The notes: generated from the letters alone by a model not told the origin. A stretch of DNA of 64,000 bases from Arthrobotrys musiformis (GCA_036971715.1 JAVHJL010000005.1:1984001-2048000); one strand, 5' to 3'; positions 1-11,404 are shown, counted from the stretch's first letter. Program-made: numbers and translations.

Positions 1-3000
1 GGCCGCCGTGAAGATGGGACGATGGGACATTCTTCTCAAGATGATCCTGAATTATATCACACCCCCACACGAAATCTCGCAGGTTTATCTCTCGTCGGCG
101 GTTAACACCGTAATGCTCTCGAATTTCGACCCTGCTCTACGCCTAATTCTTATCGAAATTCTGCTTTGTGCTGGGGCCCGAGGTGAAGATCTTTCTATCG
201 CATTGGTTCAGGTTGTTGGTGAAAGGGATAAGAACTTGATCAACCTGCTGCTTGAATTTGGTGTCGATGTGAACTACGATCAGGCGGCTGCGTTACGACA
301 TGTTGTGTCTGAGTGCCAGCTGGACCTCGTGACCCTATTGCTGGCTAGGCCACCGATACCCGAATACGTCAACATTGCCTTCGGAGAAGTACCATTTGCT
401 TCGCAGACGGAAGACAACATCAAAAAACTATCCTCCCTTCTGCTGTCAGCGGGAGGTGTTGGAGACAATGCGGCAAAGTTACTGGTACAAGCGGTTCGAG
501 CGGGATATAACGACCTTCTTCACTTGCTGATTGACGGGGGAGTATCGATAGAGTACAATAACGCAGAGGCATTGGTGCACGCGATTACGGCGGTGGATAC
601 TAGGAAAGTCAAAGCACTACTCAAAGCAAATATAGGACCGGATTCCGCGTCAATAGCATTTGCCGCAATCGATATGTTCCTGGATGAAACGCAGCTGCAC
701 GAGCTTATGGGCCTCTTGCTCGCGAAGGGAGCACACGGCGATCCTGTCAACCAGGCTTTGCTGAATGCTGTTCGGCAAAAGCAGTGGACTCTCATTAGTC
801 TATTGCTATCAAACGGCGCTGATGTCGGATACGCAAATGGTGCGAGTTTGATCCACGCGGTTTCCGAAGCGGATGAAGCAATGCTAGATACCCTACTTCG
901 AAATCCGATATCTACAGAAACGGCCAATGTTGTGTTCGACACATTGAGAATGGACACGAAGGACTTGTATCCAATGGCGCAGAAGCTGATCGCTGCTGGT
1001 GCAAAGGGCAATCCGTTGTCAAAGCTTCTCGTCTCCGCTGTGGAAAGGAAGAATTATACTGTCGTTCAGCTTTTATTATCTAACGGGGCTTCCGTCATAT
1101 ACGACGGGGGTGCTTCGTTGAAGAAAGCTGTCCAGACCAGTGACGACCAATTGGTTAAAATGGTTCTTCCGAAGTGCACGAATTGCAGCGACGGGATGGC
1201 GGCCATGGCAGCGGCGTTCGTACTTATTGATAGGTTATCGGACAGCGCTAGGGCTGCGATAATGCCGGTCTTTTTGCGATCCGGACTTCGTGGGGACACT
1301 GTATCCGACACCCTTATCCAGGAGATCAACAAAACACCAACAAACTACGCGGCGGTCGAGATATTGTTGAAAGAGGGTGATGCAGACCTAAGTGCACATG
1401 GTGGCATGGCTCTCAAGACAGCAGCTAGCCGTGGGGATGTACGGCTGGTAAGGATACTCCTGGAAGCGGGACCCGAACATTCCCTTGTGTCTTCTGCAGT
1501 ACCTTTGGCGATGGACGTTCAAAGCCCTTCAACTAGATTCGATATCCTGGAAATGCTGCTCACATCCGGTGCGGAGGGAGATGACGTCTCCGCGGCCCTT
1601 GTCAAGACTATTCGACAACACCCGGAAGCTATTGGACAAATCGACCTTCTCTTGAATCATGGCGCAGATGTCAATTTTGGAGCCGGCGAAGTTATCAGGG
1701 TTGCGTTCACGTCAAAGCAGCTCAGTGTTCTCAAAAAACTCGCATACCGCGGAGCTAGCCAAGCCAATCTGTCGACCGTTTTCCAGATGGCATGGGATTA
1801 TAATGACGCCGAGTGGCAGTATAGAGTGATGGAGGTCATCCTTGGAGCGAAGCTTAAAGGACCAATTGTTGACGACGCTCTAATAAAATTAGCACAACAA
1901 GAAGGAAGTGACACTCGAGTTTTCGGTCTTCTATTGAAATACGGCGCATCAGTCAACCATGCCTCTGGAGCTGCTATCATGCACTGCATTCGTCGGGGAT
2001 TTGTGGATCGACTCAAACTACTACTGCAACAGGACCCGGCTCCCTCGGTTATTCATGACGCTTTACAGATGGCTATGGAACAAAGGGACTTGGATTCGAA
2101 GTATGCAATGGTCGAAGTCATTCTCCAAAAGCAGCCGGAGTTTGAGGACATTAACGATGCTTTGGTCCGGGCTGTCGAGGATGAATTACCCAGTAAAGAA
2201 TTAGTCAACTTGCTTCTTGATAACGAGGCATCTGCGTTCCACGAAGACGGGAAACCCATTAAACTAGCTTCACTCGGTGGACATCATGAAGTGCTGCAAA
2301 TCCTTCTCGAGAAAACCCCGAACGAAGTTGCGCAAATATCTACACTTGCAACGATGATTTTCGACGAAGCCATGACCGCTGGAGTGTGGAAAACGGAAGA
2401 CGGGCTCGCAACGATGAAAATCCTATTGGCACATGGTGCGAGTGGGATGTGTGTGGATAAAGCATTTGTTACGGCAGCCGAGGAATACGAAAAATACCCC
2501 ACGGCGAAGCGATTTGTCGAGGCGCTCTTGCAAACTGCCAATGCCAATGTCAACCGCGAGGACGGAAGGTGTCTCAAGGTCGCGGCTCAGAATGCGAATG
2601 CCGAGCTCGTTGAACTGCTATTACGGGGAAACCCTTCGAAGCGAACCTTATCGATGGCATTTCCGCATATAATCTCATCGGGAACCGAAGAGCCGAATTT
2701 ACTCGCCCTTGGTCGTTTATTCCTCGCCGAGGGGTTGGAGACGGATTTGAACTTCCAGCATCCATCCTTCGGGCCCGTGTTTTTTGGAGTGTTGACGAAG
2801 TACCCTAATTTCGTGGAGTTTTACCAGCTATTGATTGATGCGGGGGCTAGTTTGGAAAGTGAGGTCAAAGTCAACTTTCATAGCGTTAGTGAGGGCGTTA
2901 CGCCGTTGCTTTGGGCTCTCTTGCAGCCCGTTAGTGAAGTTGAAAGTCAAGTTCTCAAAACTTTTATCGATGCTGGGGGTAAGTAATATTAGAATAATGT

Positions 3001-4350
3001 TATATAACAGCGTATACGCTAACTTGGTATGTAGCAAATGTCAACTTCAAATCCGAGTATTCCCTTACGACACCCCTGATGGTCGCAGTTCAGCGCCAGC
3101 GACGGGATGTAGTATTCGAATTGATCAAAGCCGGTGCTTCGGTGACTACGGAAGATCAGAAGGGACAAACCGCACTATTCAAAGCGTGCCAAGAGGGCCA
3201 GTACGATATTGTCGAGCTGTTGATCGCGAGAAATACATCACGAAACGACGGGAGCCTACACGAAGCCGCTGCATTCTGCCATCCGGATGTGGTCAGGCTA
3301 CTCATCAGAGAAGGACATCACGACCCCGACTTCCCATCAACAAGGCACTACGGCCGAAGTGCGCTCTCGGAATTAGCACTAGAAGGCGACGCGCTGTCAA
3401 AGAAAGAACGGGTGAAGGAAACCGTAGAAGCGCTACTCGACAATGGAGCCGATTTGAGATTACGGACCGACAACCGTTCGCCATTGATATTCGGCTTGGA
3501 TAATAAGAATCCAGTGGAGATGACACGATTGCTACTCAACTCTGGTCTATACAAAACCATCAACAGCGAGTTCAACCTCTACAGGGATGATAGGAATGTG
3601 GTCTATTCGTTGACGATGTATGTTCGGAAGGGTTTATGTCAGAATAAATCTCCAGAAGTTCAGGAGGAGCTTTATAGGCTTTTGAAGTCCTTCAGAGGGG
3701 AGGATAGATACTTCATCGATGACCCGAAGATGCCCCAACCGGTCGGCTACGTGGGGATACCAGACTACCTATCTAGAATCGAGGAGGAACGACAAGTCGT
3801 CCAACGCAAGATCGACCACGAAAAAATGCTACAACAAGCCCGGTTACGAATGGAGAAGGAAGAAGCTACGGAAAGAGAAAGGATTCGAAACCACGAATAT
3901 CAAGCCGAATTAGTACGACAAGCTGACCGAAAAGCCCGCGAAGAATCACGAGTGGCGCAGCAACGCGCCGCTGAATTGGCGCATATAAAAGCTATGAACG
4001 AGCAAAGACAGATAATGGAGGATGCGGACAAAGCGAAACAGTTATCGCACATGCAACTCATGCATGAGGAGGAACAGCAGCATAAATCGCTTATGAACCA
4101 GGAGGAGTTAAAGATGATCGAATTCAAGGTTGCGGCTGAGAGGAAAAGACAGCAGGAGATTGAGGATGCTAGTGATAAGGAACATATAAGGCAGATTGCA
4201 TATTTGAGACAGTGGAAGGGGAACCTTGATGCGCAGAAGCAGTTGACGGGACTAGGCGGGTATGGCGGATCCTACGGTAGTCCCAGTGCACCCCCTGTTC
4301 CTCCTCGAGGTCAATTGCAGTGGCCGTATACCAAGGACGAACCGGATTAA
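1..4350 (+). CDS. Large ankyrin-repeat protein with coiled-coil C-terminus (5' end outside window)
   Basis: The reading frame is open from base 2 with no stop, so the true start probably lies upstream; an in-window ATG at 14 is only the first Met. Exon 1 ends at 2978, a 56-nt intron (2979-3034, GTAAGT donor, GCTAAC branch, TATGTAG acceptor) follows, and exon 2 continues in frame to 4350, giving about 1430 visible residues. Roughly the first 1150 residues are degenerate ankyrin repeats of the form LLLxxGAxxxxxxALxxAV; the best ones follow the intron (GQTALFKACQEG, LHEAAAFCHPDVVRLL). Residues about 1240-1390 are highly charged and predicted coiled coil (many E/K/R/Q, no Pro), and the protein ends in a short Pro-rich tail (PSAPPVPPRG). 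Ankyrin arrays bind proteins. In fungi such arrays often sit behind NACHT or other NTPase domains, so the missing N-terminus decides the class. No catalytic domain is visible here. Confidence 0.85.
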
Positions 4351-4667
4351 TAGTTCATTCACGTGGGCATATTTGGAGTACTTTCGAGCAAGAAAAAAAA
4401 AAGCATGGTTTCCTTTGTTTTCTCATCATCATTTTTTGAGGCGTTTTGTTTTTCTTCTTTTCCTATGTCTTCGCATTGAGGTATCATAGAGACCCCTTTT
4501 GAGGTAATAACCTTTTTGTTTTTTCTTGTGCTAATGTATATTCCGACATGGGCAATGAATAATGACCTGCATATCATCACGATATTCCTTTTTTCTTTTT
4601 CCACGTTTTTCCCCCTGTTATTTTTTATAAGAGGAAGCGTGGCAAGTCTGATAAGGCGGTAAGCACG
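4351..4667. other. Intergenic, T-rich
   Basis: Pyrimidine- and T-rich spacer between the ankyrin gene and the following secreted-protein gene. A TATA-like TTATAAG at about 4625-4631 lies some 40 nt before the downstream ATG and could serve that gene. No other coding signal is seen. Confidence 0.5.
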
Positions 4668-6278
4668 ATGACGCTCACACGTGGGATATTAATCTCCGCC
4701 TGGTTCAGCCTCGTGGTAGCCATACCCGTTCCTCAAGGCGGTGGTGGCGGAAGCGATACGAGCTCTGATTCGGATTCTGTAATGTCCATACCAGGACCTA
4801 TAGATATTGTCTCCGGCGGGGCGTTACAGGCTGGTGGTACGGGACAGGGGAATACGGCCGGGTATCTTAGGACTACGGCGCAGACGAGGCAGTTTCCTAC
4901 GGGGAATAGTCCTATTAATCGGTTTACTGGGACGAATGGGGGTACCATTGGCGGTACCATCGGTGGGACTAGTGGAACACTTGGTATGGGAGGTGGAACT
5001 TTAGGAGGAGGGGGCACTTTAGGAGGGGGTGGGAGTATGGGACCTGACTCTGGAGATGGCGTGAGAACCATCGGCCTAGACACGAGTTTACGAAAGATCT
5101 TCTCCGGTGGGAATGGTGGGGGTAGTCCGGTTGACTCCCGCCGTGGATCGAATGTTAATACGAATACGAATAAAGATAACCCTTCGATATTTAACAATCG
5201 CCTCGCGCCACCGGGGATGTTCTCACAACCCCCCGAGGGACAATCGGGTTGGCCGTGGGAGTATATCGAACGAATACCCTCCGCGGATGGTAGTCTAGGT
5301 ATCAGCGGACCTATAAATTTACCCGCGCAATTACTGAGTAATCCGCAAGACCAGACGAGGGTTTCGTCGCCTTACGGTAGCAATCCTCCCACCATACGAC
5401 TAGGCGGTCAGGAAGGGATCTATAGGAATAGCGGACAGCTGGGGAGTACCTTCTCCCGCGGCGGGGATAATAGAAGACTTATGCAGCAGTTAACCACGCC
5501 GTTGGGGAGCAGTAGATACGTCAACTACACTCCTAACAAAGCAGGCAATAATAATTACAATTCACCGGGAAACACGGGACGCGGCACGGGATCTCCGTAT
5601 CAAAATTCGGAAGAAGGGGAAGAAGAAGTGAAACAGGATTTCATAGAATCCTACCGTTCGCAATACCCCGACTTCGCGGAGACGATAGAGTACGTTCCCG
5701 ATGGGGATCAGAATTACTCACCGGAGAAGAAGATATTGGAAGAATTTAAGTTTAAGTTCCCGACGTTGGGTACGCCCACGCCGAGGATTCGAACCCCTCC
5801 CATGGTCGACTTTGCAAGGTTCGGTGGTGCTACAGCCGGTGGGGGGAGGAATAGGGAGGCTGTGGTGGATAGGAGGGAGTCGGATCTGTTACCCGTTGAT
5901 TTGGAGAATATACTTTCTCGATACGTCGATACCGAGGAAGTTGATATTATCCCCGCCCCGGAAGCAAATGGTGGGACGGGGACTAAAGATAGCTGTGATG
6001 TTACGGATGTAGATTGTGTCGATGGACTCGGTGGCGAGGGAGGATTTCTACCCCTCGCATCGCAAGTTACGAGAGCGAATGGGAATTTTGAGGTTAGGAA
6101 TCCTGGAAGGCTTGGTGGAGCTACGCAGAGAGGGGCGGATACAAATAGAGCTGTACCCATGGATCCCAGGCTTGAGGCTTTTGGTGGGAATGGGGGCTCG
6201 CCTGGGGGTGGGGGAACGGGAAATGGGAGTTCGAGGTATCCAAGTATGAAGGGACCGCGGTTTACTGTTGCTGAGTAA
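4668..6278 (+). CDS. Secreted Gly-rich low-complexity protein
   Basis: Intronless 536-codon ORF starting at an ATG. The first 18-20 residues form a clear signal peptide (hydrophobic ISAWFSLVVA followed by IPVPQ), so the product should enter the secretory pathway. Residues about 25-130 are dominated by Gly with short GGT/GGTLGGGG runs; the middle is Ser/Asn/Pro/Gly-rich and the second half contains acidic stretches (EEGEEEV at about 321-327). There is one close Cys pair (CDVTDVDC, about residues 445-452) and no recognisable enzyme domain. It resembles an intrinsically disordered cell-wall or matrix protein. The next gene, tail to tail, also has a signal peptide ending in IPVP, so the two may be distant paralogues. 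Function is not recognised. Confidence 0.7.
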   Translation: MTLTRGILISAWFSLVVAIPVPQGGGGGSDTSSDSDSVMSIPGPIDIVSGGALQAGGTGQGNTAGYLRTTAQTRQFPTGNSPINRFTGTNGGTIGGTIGGTSGTLGMGGGTLGGGGTLGGGGSMGPDSGDGVRTIGLDTSLRKIFSGGNGGGSPVDSRRGSNVNTNTNKDNPSIFNNRLAPPGMFSQPPEGQSGWPWEYIERIPSADGSLGISGPINLPAQLLSNPQDQTRVSSPYGSNPPTIRLGGQEGIYRNSGQLGSTFSRGGDNRRLMQQLTTPLGSSRYVNYTPNKAGNNNYNSPGNTGRGTGSPYQNSEEGEEEVKQDFIESYRSQYPDFAETIEYVPDGDQNYSPEKKILEEFKFKFPTLGTPTPRIRTPPMVDFARFGGATAGGGRNREAVVDRRESDLLPVDLENILSRYVDTEEVDIIPAPEANGGTGTKDSCDVTDVDCVDGLGGEGGFLPLASQVTRANGNFEVRNPGRLGGATQRGADTNRAVPMDPRLEAFGGNGGSPGGGGTGNGSSRYPSMKGPRFTVAE

Positions 6279-6607
6279 TCTTATCAAGCTATATAACTAT
6301 TCGATTTTATTTGATATCGTCTCGTATACACAGGCCTAGAGAATATGGATATTGTAATGCAATTGTGGTACTTTAACTTATTTAAACGAAAATAATATAA
6401 GGTGTCGTCCGGGAGGGATTGAGATCTCAAACTCGCGAAGACGATGTGCCAACAGAAACCTAGATATCGATACGCATACTAATGTAATTTCGATTATAAT
6501 TCCTAGGTAAATAACAAGATCGAAAGAAACTGATAGATAGACTCAAAGCTATATATGTCTAAGAAACCAAATCCGCGCAAAGCTTGTGTTTATACCAGTT
6601 AGATACC
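6279..6607. other. Intergenic between convergent genes
   Basis: Shared 3' flank of two convergent secreted-protein genes. It is AT-rich and contains possible polyadenylation-type A-rich elements (for example AATAATATAA near 6390). No ORF or RNA gene is seen. Confidence 0.4.
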
Positions 6608-7795
6608 TTAAAATCCAGACGTCTGTTCATTCGGCCTAAGCCGTAACTTGGGCGCAGTTTCCTTCGGTCTGAAAGTACCCGCTATCTCTGGTAAGGTTAA
6701 CGTTATAATTTGCGGGTCACGATCTCCCTCAGTATTAAGATTGCTTTGATCAGCAACTAGGGAAGCCACGCGTGAGCTAGGATTTAACCCAGGTGACGGC
6801 AAATATAGTGATTCGCTCCCTTGTGGTAAAAACTTCGGATTCACGGCCCCTATTTTTCTGCGTATATGGGGCAAAGCCTCGACCCCTCGAAGGGTGCTTT
6901 GCATCTCGAGCATACTTGGGCCTTCAGGGATCGGTTGGAGGTTATGTCGCATTTTCCGTCGTGCCGTGGCGGATGAATCGTCTACGCCTATTAACAGCTT
7001 CTTAGGATCTCCTTTCCATGAAGGCAGAGGTTTGTAGAGAGGTTCTTCGAGAAGTTTTCTTAGCGTATGACGGAGTGGTGAACGCCGTGGGTATTCCCCA
7101 TAAAAGGGATCCCTGACAGGGTCGTAGTCCGGCTCCTTTTCCTCTTCCTCTTCGTACGTGTATGTCTCGTCATCATCAAAATCTATATTTATCCCTTGGT
7201 CATCGGCATCTGAAAAATCTAGCGTTAAGCGGCGGTCTTGCTGGATCGTAGGCTTAAACCTAGCGGTGGCCAACTTGTCGCCCTCGTAGTAATCATAATT
7301 TATCCCCCCACCTACGAAGACCTGCTCATCCGGATCGCTTTCTTCGAAATCTTCTTCATGTGCTGTTTTAAGCCGTGCCAAATTTGACTCCTGTTGTAAT
7401 TTCGCTCCCTTAAACGGTTGTTTATAATGATAACCCGGTTGTATAGGTGTATTATCATCAGTCACCGTCTGCCGAAGACTGGTGAAAGTATCCAATGGAG
7501 GTCCGGCGATATTGTTCATCCATCCTCCTCTCCCAGTCTTTTCCTCATTAACACTGGGAATAGATATTGTCTCTGCTGTTCCGTAGATGTTGGTGATTTC
7601 TTCTGGTGGAGACATTTGGATATCTGGTCGAATCATAGGCTGGGAGGTAGACGATATTCGGGTCCCCGGCCGGCCATTGAATGATTTTGGTGGGTTATTT
7701 GAAGTATCATTCGGAGGGTCATTGGGCGGGACTGGGATTGTAGAAGCGAATTTGATGCATAATATCAGGGATGTTAGAAAGGTCACGACGACCAT
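6608..7795 (-). CDS. Secreted acidic disordered protein
   Basis: Intronless 395-codon ORF starting at an ATG at 7795. The N-terminus is a strong signal peptide (VVVTFLTSLILCIKFAST, cleavage before IPVPP). The mature part is Pro/Asn/Ser-rich, then strongly acidic around residues 200-225 (a run of Asp, Glu and Tyr containing EEEEEKEPDYDP), then basic and Pro-rich. Besides the Cys in the signal peptide no cysteines are seen, so disulfide scaffolding is unlikely. Composition and the IPVP cleavage region resemble the convergent neighbour at 4668-6278. No domain is recognised; a wall-associated or secreted disordered protein is the best description. Confidence 0.65.
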   Translation of the reverse strand: MVVVTFLTSLILCIKFASTIPVPPNDPPNDTSNNPPKSFNGRPGTRISSTSQPMIRPDIQMSPPEEITNIYGTAETISIPSVNEEKTGRGGWMNNIAGPPLDTFTSLRQTVTDDNTPIQPGYHYKQPFKGAKLQQESNLARLKTAHEEDFEESDPDEQVFVGGGINYDYYEGDKLATARFKPTIQQDRRLTLDFSDADDQGINIDFDDDETYTYEEEEEKEPDYDPVRDPFYGEYPRRSPLRHTLRKLLEEPLYKPLPSWKGDPKKLLIGVDDSSATARRKMRHNLQPIPEGPSMLEMQSTLRGVEALPHIRRKIGAVNPKFLPQGSESLYLPSPGLNPSSRVASLVADQSNLNTEGDRDPQIITLTLPEIAGTFRPKETAPKLRLRPNEQTSGF

Positions 7796-8432
7796 GATGA
7801 AGTCGACCGTAAGGCTAGCGCATCTGGCTAGCTGGCTGTTTTGTATTTTTCAAACAGTACTATCCACACCTAATATTTTTATTTCGCCTACAAAAGAAAA
7901 TCTTAAGAAACTGATGACAATCCTATCCCCTGCTTTCATTTTTCTCCCTTTTTTGGTCCTATCTAGAAACGGGATTCTAGACTGTGTATTTGGACGTACC
8001 GAATCCGTTCAGGATTTTGGTAAGGTTGCGGTAAAATGATACAGATTGCGTGTAGTGCGTGGTATTTTGAACTCTCAATGTGTTGGCGACTGAATCGAGA
8101 CGCCTTAAAGGTTATATATATAAACCGTCTTGAGGACTTGAGGCATTCTCGAAATTTAAACTTATTAAAAAGTTATATAGTATAGAGGGGAAAATGAAAG
8201 AAGGGAAAGAAGGGGGGGCTGAAGAACGAGAATAACGGGAGAAAGAGGAGAAGAATGAAAGGGAAGAGAAGGAGAAGGAAAAAAGAGGAGGAGAAGGAGA
8301 AGAAGGAGAAGAAGGAGAAGAGGGATGAGAAGAACCAAAAGGACGAGAAGAATGAAGAGGATAAGGAAGAGGATAAGGAAGAGAAAGAAGCGGAAGAAGT
8401 GAAGAAGTGATATATCGATAATGATGATTAAA
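7796..8432. other. Intergenic with long polypurine tract
   Basis: Upstream region of the secreted acidic gene (read to the left). It contains a purine-rich block at 8180-8410. The apparent ORF through this block on the minus strand is only Leu/Phe low complexity and is not accepted as a gene. Confidence 0.5.
8180..8410. repeat. Polypurine (GA-rich) low-complexity tract
   Basis: About 230 nt almost free of pyrimidines on the plus strand, built from imperfect GAAGGA/GAAGAAGGAGAA units. It lies just downstream of the stop codon of the minus-strand membrane-protein gene. Such tracts can form triplex or unusual DNA and slip during replication. Simple sequence expansion is the plainest explanation. 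Confidence 0.8.
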
Positions 8433-9173
8433 TTAAGTCTCTTCAATCCCGAGCCTGAGCATTTCATAGAGCTTATCAGAGACCAGCACGTGGTCCCTGT
8501 GCTCCGCCCCCGGGTGCATGGATGCATAAAACTTATACTATATCATATACCTTAGATTAATTCTATTTCTACTGTTGAGACATGAGGACGTCAATAAAAA
8601 GGGCCAACTTACATGCACCTCGAGAGCCTCGCTCCGCCCAACCACCCCCCTCATCCTCCACCAGTCCCAAACCAACAATAGCAGCCCGATGGCTGCAGCC
8701 ACCCCACCTAGTACGCGGGGGACTAAGCACCTCGGCCCCAAGTCTACGGGCTTGGGGGGGTGGGCATTAGTGGCCCACCCGGCCTGGTCCGCACCCACCA
8801 CCACCTCGCGGTCGAATATATTCTGCGGGGCGATATTCGTGCACCATTCTAGGTGCGAATAGTATACCGTCTTTGTTGGCGTCACCGTAACCGTCACCGT
8901 CTGAAAGACTGTGGCAGCGCTTATCGGCGCGCTCGTCGTGGCAGCGCTGACAGTGACCGTGACAATAGTCGTCGTAGTCGCACTCCCGTTTAACCCCCCA
9001 GAAGGTGAGGTACACCACCCCGCCATTGTTGGGAAGAGTGAAAGAATTGTCCCCAGCACGGTAAGAACCGCGCAAAACCTTTGCAAGGTCCACGATTTCC
9101 CTTTTTCCTTATTGAACTTGGTACGACGAAGCTGCATGGCCTGTTCCAGGTGAAGCACTAAAACTAACGGCAT
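8433..9173 (-). CDS. Putative two-pass membrane protein with Thr/Val-rich extracytoplasmic loop
   Basis: Proposed model: exon 1 9173-8613, intron 8612-8502 (GTAAGT donor), exon 2 8501-8433, both phase 0, giving 209 residues ending LRLGIEET. Without the splice the frame runs on to 8538 with a different tail. The ATG at 9173 is used because the longer frame has no upstream ATG. A first hydrophobic segment is at about residues 31-51 (FCAVLTVLGTILSLF) and a second at about 153-171 (GGVAAAIGLLLLVWDWW). Between them is a Thr/Val/Ser-rich stretch (TVTVTVTPTKTV) with two Cys. No family is recognised. The Thr-rich loop could be O-glycosylated (inference). Confidence 0.5.
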
Positions 9174-9751
9174 CTTCAGCGGATGGATATCTATCGCGTC
9201 GATCGGTACGGGTTTATAAAGCTCGATATATATAGGCAAGTGGAGTGGTCGTAAACAATCAAGGGGTTGGGTGTAAAGGGTATACGAGCAGCTAGCCAGT
9301 CTATGGGATGAGGTGCGGGCGAAGTGCTAATATAGTATCCTTACTCGTCCTAAAATTTAGCTATTTTATGGTATCTACTGGGTACATATCGAAGGACAGA
9401 AATATCGTGTGATTTTAGACTTCCAATTCCAGCAGCTGGTTCACGAGGTAACAACCGGGTGCTAAGATAAACTTTGGTATATAAAACCGATATATTTGCA
9501 ACTATCCGCCCCGGAGAAAAGGTGGCTGATTGGTTTAAAAGAAAGGACAAAGGAATACTTATAGCAAATACATAATCCTAGATCATTCCTCGCTTTCGAA
9601 CCCAAGCCCCGGTTGGTTGGGCGAATATCGTACACTGCCTCACTAACAAATCTGTGAGATCATAATGAGCTAAAGCACTACAAGATTCATCAGCTGTGAT
9701 GTATATACATACATCTCGGCTTATGACCTCAACTTTAGAGAACCTGCCAGT
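9174..9751. other. Intergenic
   Basis: Spacer between two minus-strand genes. A TATA-like TTTATAAA at about 9212-9219 lies upstream of the membrane-protein ATG at 9173. Otherwise AT-rich sequence with no supported gene. Confidence 0.4.
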
Positions 9752-10345
9752 TTAATTCCCTGTGCTAACTGCACCACGAAAAGCTGGGCCTTGACAAATC
9801 TCCATAATTCCATCGCCCACCCACGAGCTAAAGCACCGCCAAATGTTGTTGTTATAGCGGCCACGCTCCAGGTCCTCTATATACAGCACAGGGTGGCACC
9901 CCGGTCGCAGCACGTCAATTGTCCAGGATGCCAGTCGGAGTGCTGAAAAACTTCGAGGTTTCCTGTAAACCGCAGACCAGACCGTACGCTCTCCCAACGG
10001 AAGCCCCATATTTCTGACCTGTAAAAGATCACGTTTGTAGACCAGAGTTGATGATAAAGGCTCGTAAAAGGCGACGATATTGTTTTCAATCCATCCAAAT
10101 GGTGTCTTCAGCAGTTCTTCGAAGACGGACGGGTCGGATTCCGAGTACTCTATGATTACTTTGCGAAGACCTGTCGAAAGGTTGTCGATCGAAACATGGT
10201 CCATATAATTATAATACCCAAAAATGCGTGTGTACCAAAACTCGAAGGATAAGTGTTCCGTTTCCACTGGCGACGCCGGGATGGCATGTGCACCGGACGA
10301 AACGGGAGTTTGTGAGGTGTAGTGGCTTCTTCGCGTAGCTGTCAT
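9752..10345 (-). CDS. Hypothetical protein, 197 residues
   Basis: Single-exon ORF starting at an ATG at 10345. There is no signal peptide or membrane segment. The N-terminal 30 residues are Ser/Thr/Pro-rich and probably disordered. The remainder is aromatic-rich and looks globular (FEFWYTRIFGYYNYMDHV, FGWIENNIVAFYEPLSS, IWRCFSSWVGDGIME). Four Cys are present, including the late GCH and WRC positions. No domain is recognised. Codon composition is compatible with a real gene, but without homologues it could also be a lineage-specific orphan. A decayed gene cannot be excluded. Confidence 0.5.
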   Translation of the reverse strand: MTATRRSHYTSQTPVSSGAHAIPASPVETEHLSFEFWYTRIFGYYNYMDHVSIDNLSTGLRKVIIEYSESDPSVFEELLKTPFGWIENNIVAFYEPLSSTLVYKRDLLQVRNMGLPLGERTVWSAVYRKPRSFSALRLASWTIDVLRPGCHPVLYIEDLERGRYNNNIWRCFSSWVGDGIMEICQGPAFRGAVSTGN

Positions 10346-11404
10346 GTTGGATTGATGCTACTGAGTGGAAGCTTTGAAAATGCCAACCAGTTGATTTTTA
10401 ACTTGGAGCGTACGTATATAATATATATAAGAGTCAGTTATTTATATGAAGCATGGCGGCGATCAGAGGCTGCTAACCACGTGGCCTTGGCTCTCTCGAA
10501 ACTCTCCCATTAATTGTCAGCGTATGGATCGGGACAATCCACTTGCAGATATACGTATACGAAAAATACCTGAAGCCTAATTCCGTCATATATACGGAGT
10601 GAACCATTGCATCATATTAGATTGCTTTACCACTAATGGAAGCTTGCTTCAGGACGAAAGGAATTGAGCGAAAATTTACACCACGAGGTAATTAGATCTA
10701 TATATTGATAATAACAAGGTATGTAGCGAAATCGATCCTTAAATCCAACTATTTACCTGTTGGGAGTTTTAATATGGGGGCGGAATACTATATATGAATT
10801 CCTCGAAGCGAGCGAAATCTGTATTTATTCTCCATATGTCAGCAAGTTGTCATAAACAAAGAGTTCCTTGGTTTAACCTCTATGTCCAATATTTAAGCTG
10901 TACAAAACCCATGGCCAATGGCGCCATTAATAGACGTGTGGCTAATTCGGTCACTCTTTGTGCGGTCTGGGTACGAGACCAGGCTAATTCACACTCTTCT
11001 AACCGTAAGAGTTCATAATGATTTTCATTAAAATAAAGTTGACTTTTTGAAAGGAAATATTCGAAATGTTAATATATAGGTAGGTATTTATTTGAAGAAT
11101 CCAACCTAGCCGGAGTGCTCCTCGACACCCTTAGCTCCCCAATTCCTGTTAGGATTTGAAAAAGTGTACATGTGGCAAGCAAGATTACATATTTGGGATG
11201 GGTGTATTCACAGGATTTTCCATCATCGGCCTAGCCACCACATAGCTACGGTATAGCGTCCGTATGTGTACGATCGCATACGCGCATGGTCATAGACACC
11301 GATTCATATTTCATGCATTTATGCATAAATTGCAAGAGGCAAGATATATATTGGAATATTAATGAAACTGGCACGGTATTTAATTATTTACAAAGAGTGA
11401 CGAA
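10346..11404. other. Intergenic, AT-rich, with one copy of a dispersed repeat
   Basis: About 1 kb with no supported ORF. It includes a 37-nt block (10948-10984) that recurs near 43.5 kb. Confidence 0.5.
10948..10984 (+). repeat. Dispersed 37-nt repeat, copy 1 (Pol III B-box-like core)
   Basis: The block from CGGTCAC to CCAGGC matches 43522-43558 at 35 of 37 positions, in the same orientation. Its core GGTACGAGACC matches the tRNA internal promoter B-box consensus GGTTCGANNCC except at one base. No cloverleaf could be folded around it by eye, so it is not called a tRNA. It may be part of a tRNA-derived SINE or another decayed mobile element. Confidence 0.55.

Noticed and set aside
4733..5197. 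154-codon Pro-rich ORF antisense to the Gly-rich gene
   Set aside because: Antisense of GGX codons reads as Pro; the sense frame has a signal peptide and full length.
8180..8527. 120-codon minus-strand ORF of Leu/Phe repeats
   Set aside because: It is the translation of the polypurine tract in one frame and has no family features.
10948..10984. tRNA gene
   Set aside because: Only the B-box-like core is present; no acceptor stem, anticodon arm or A-box could be paired.
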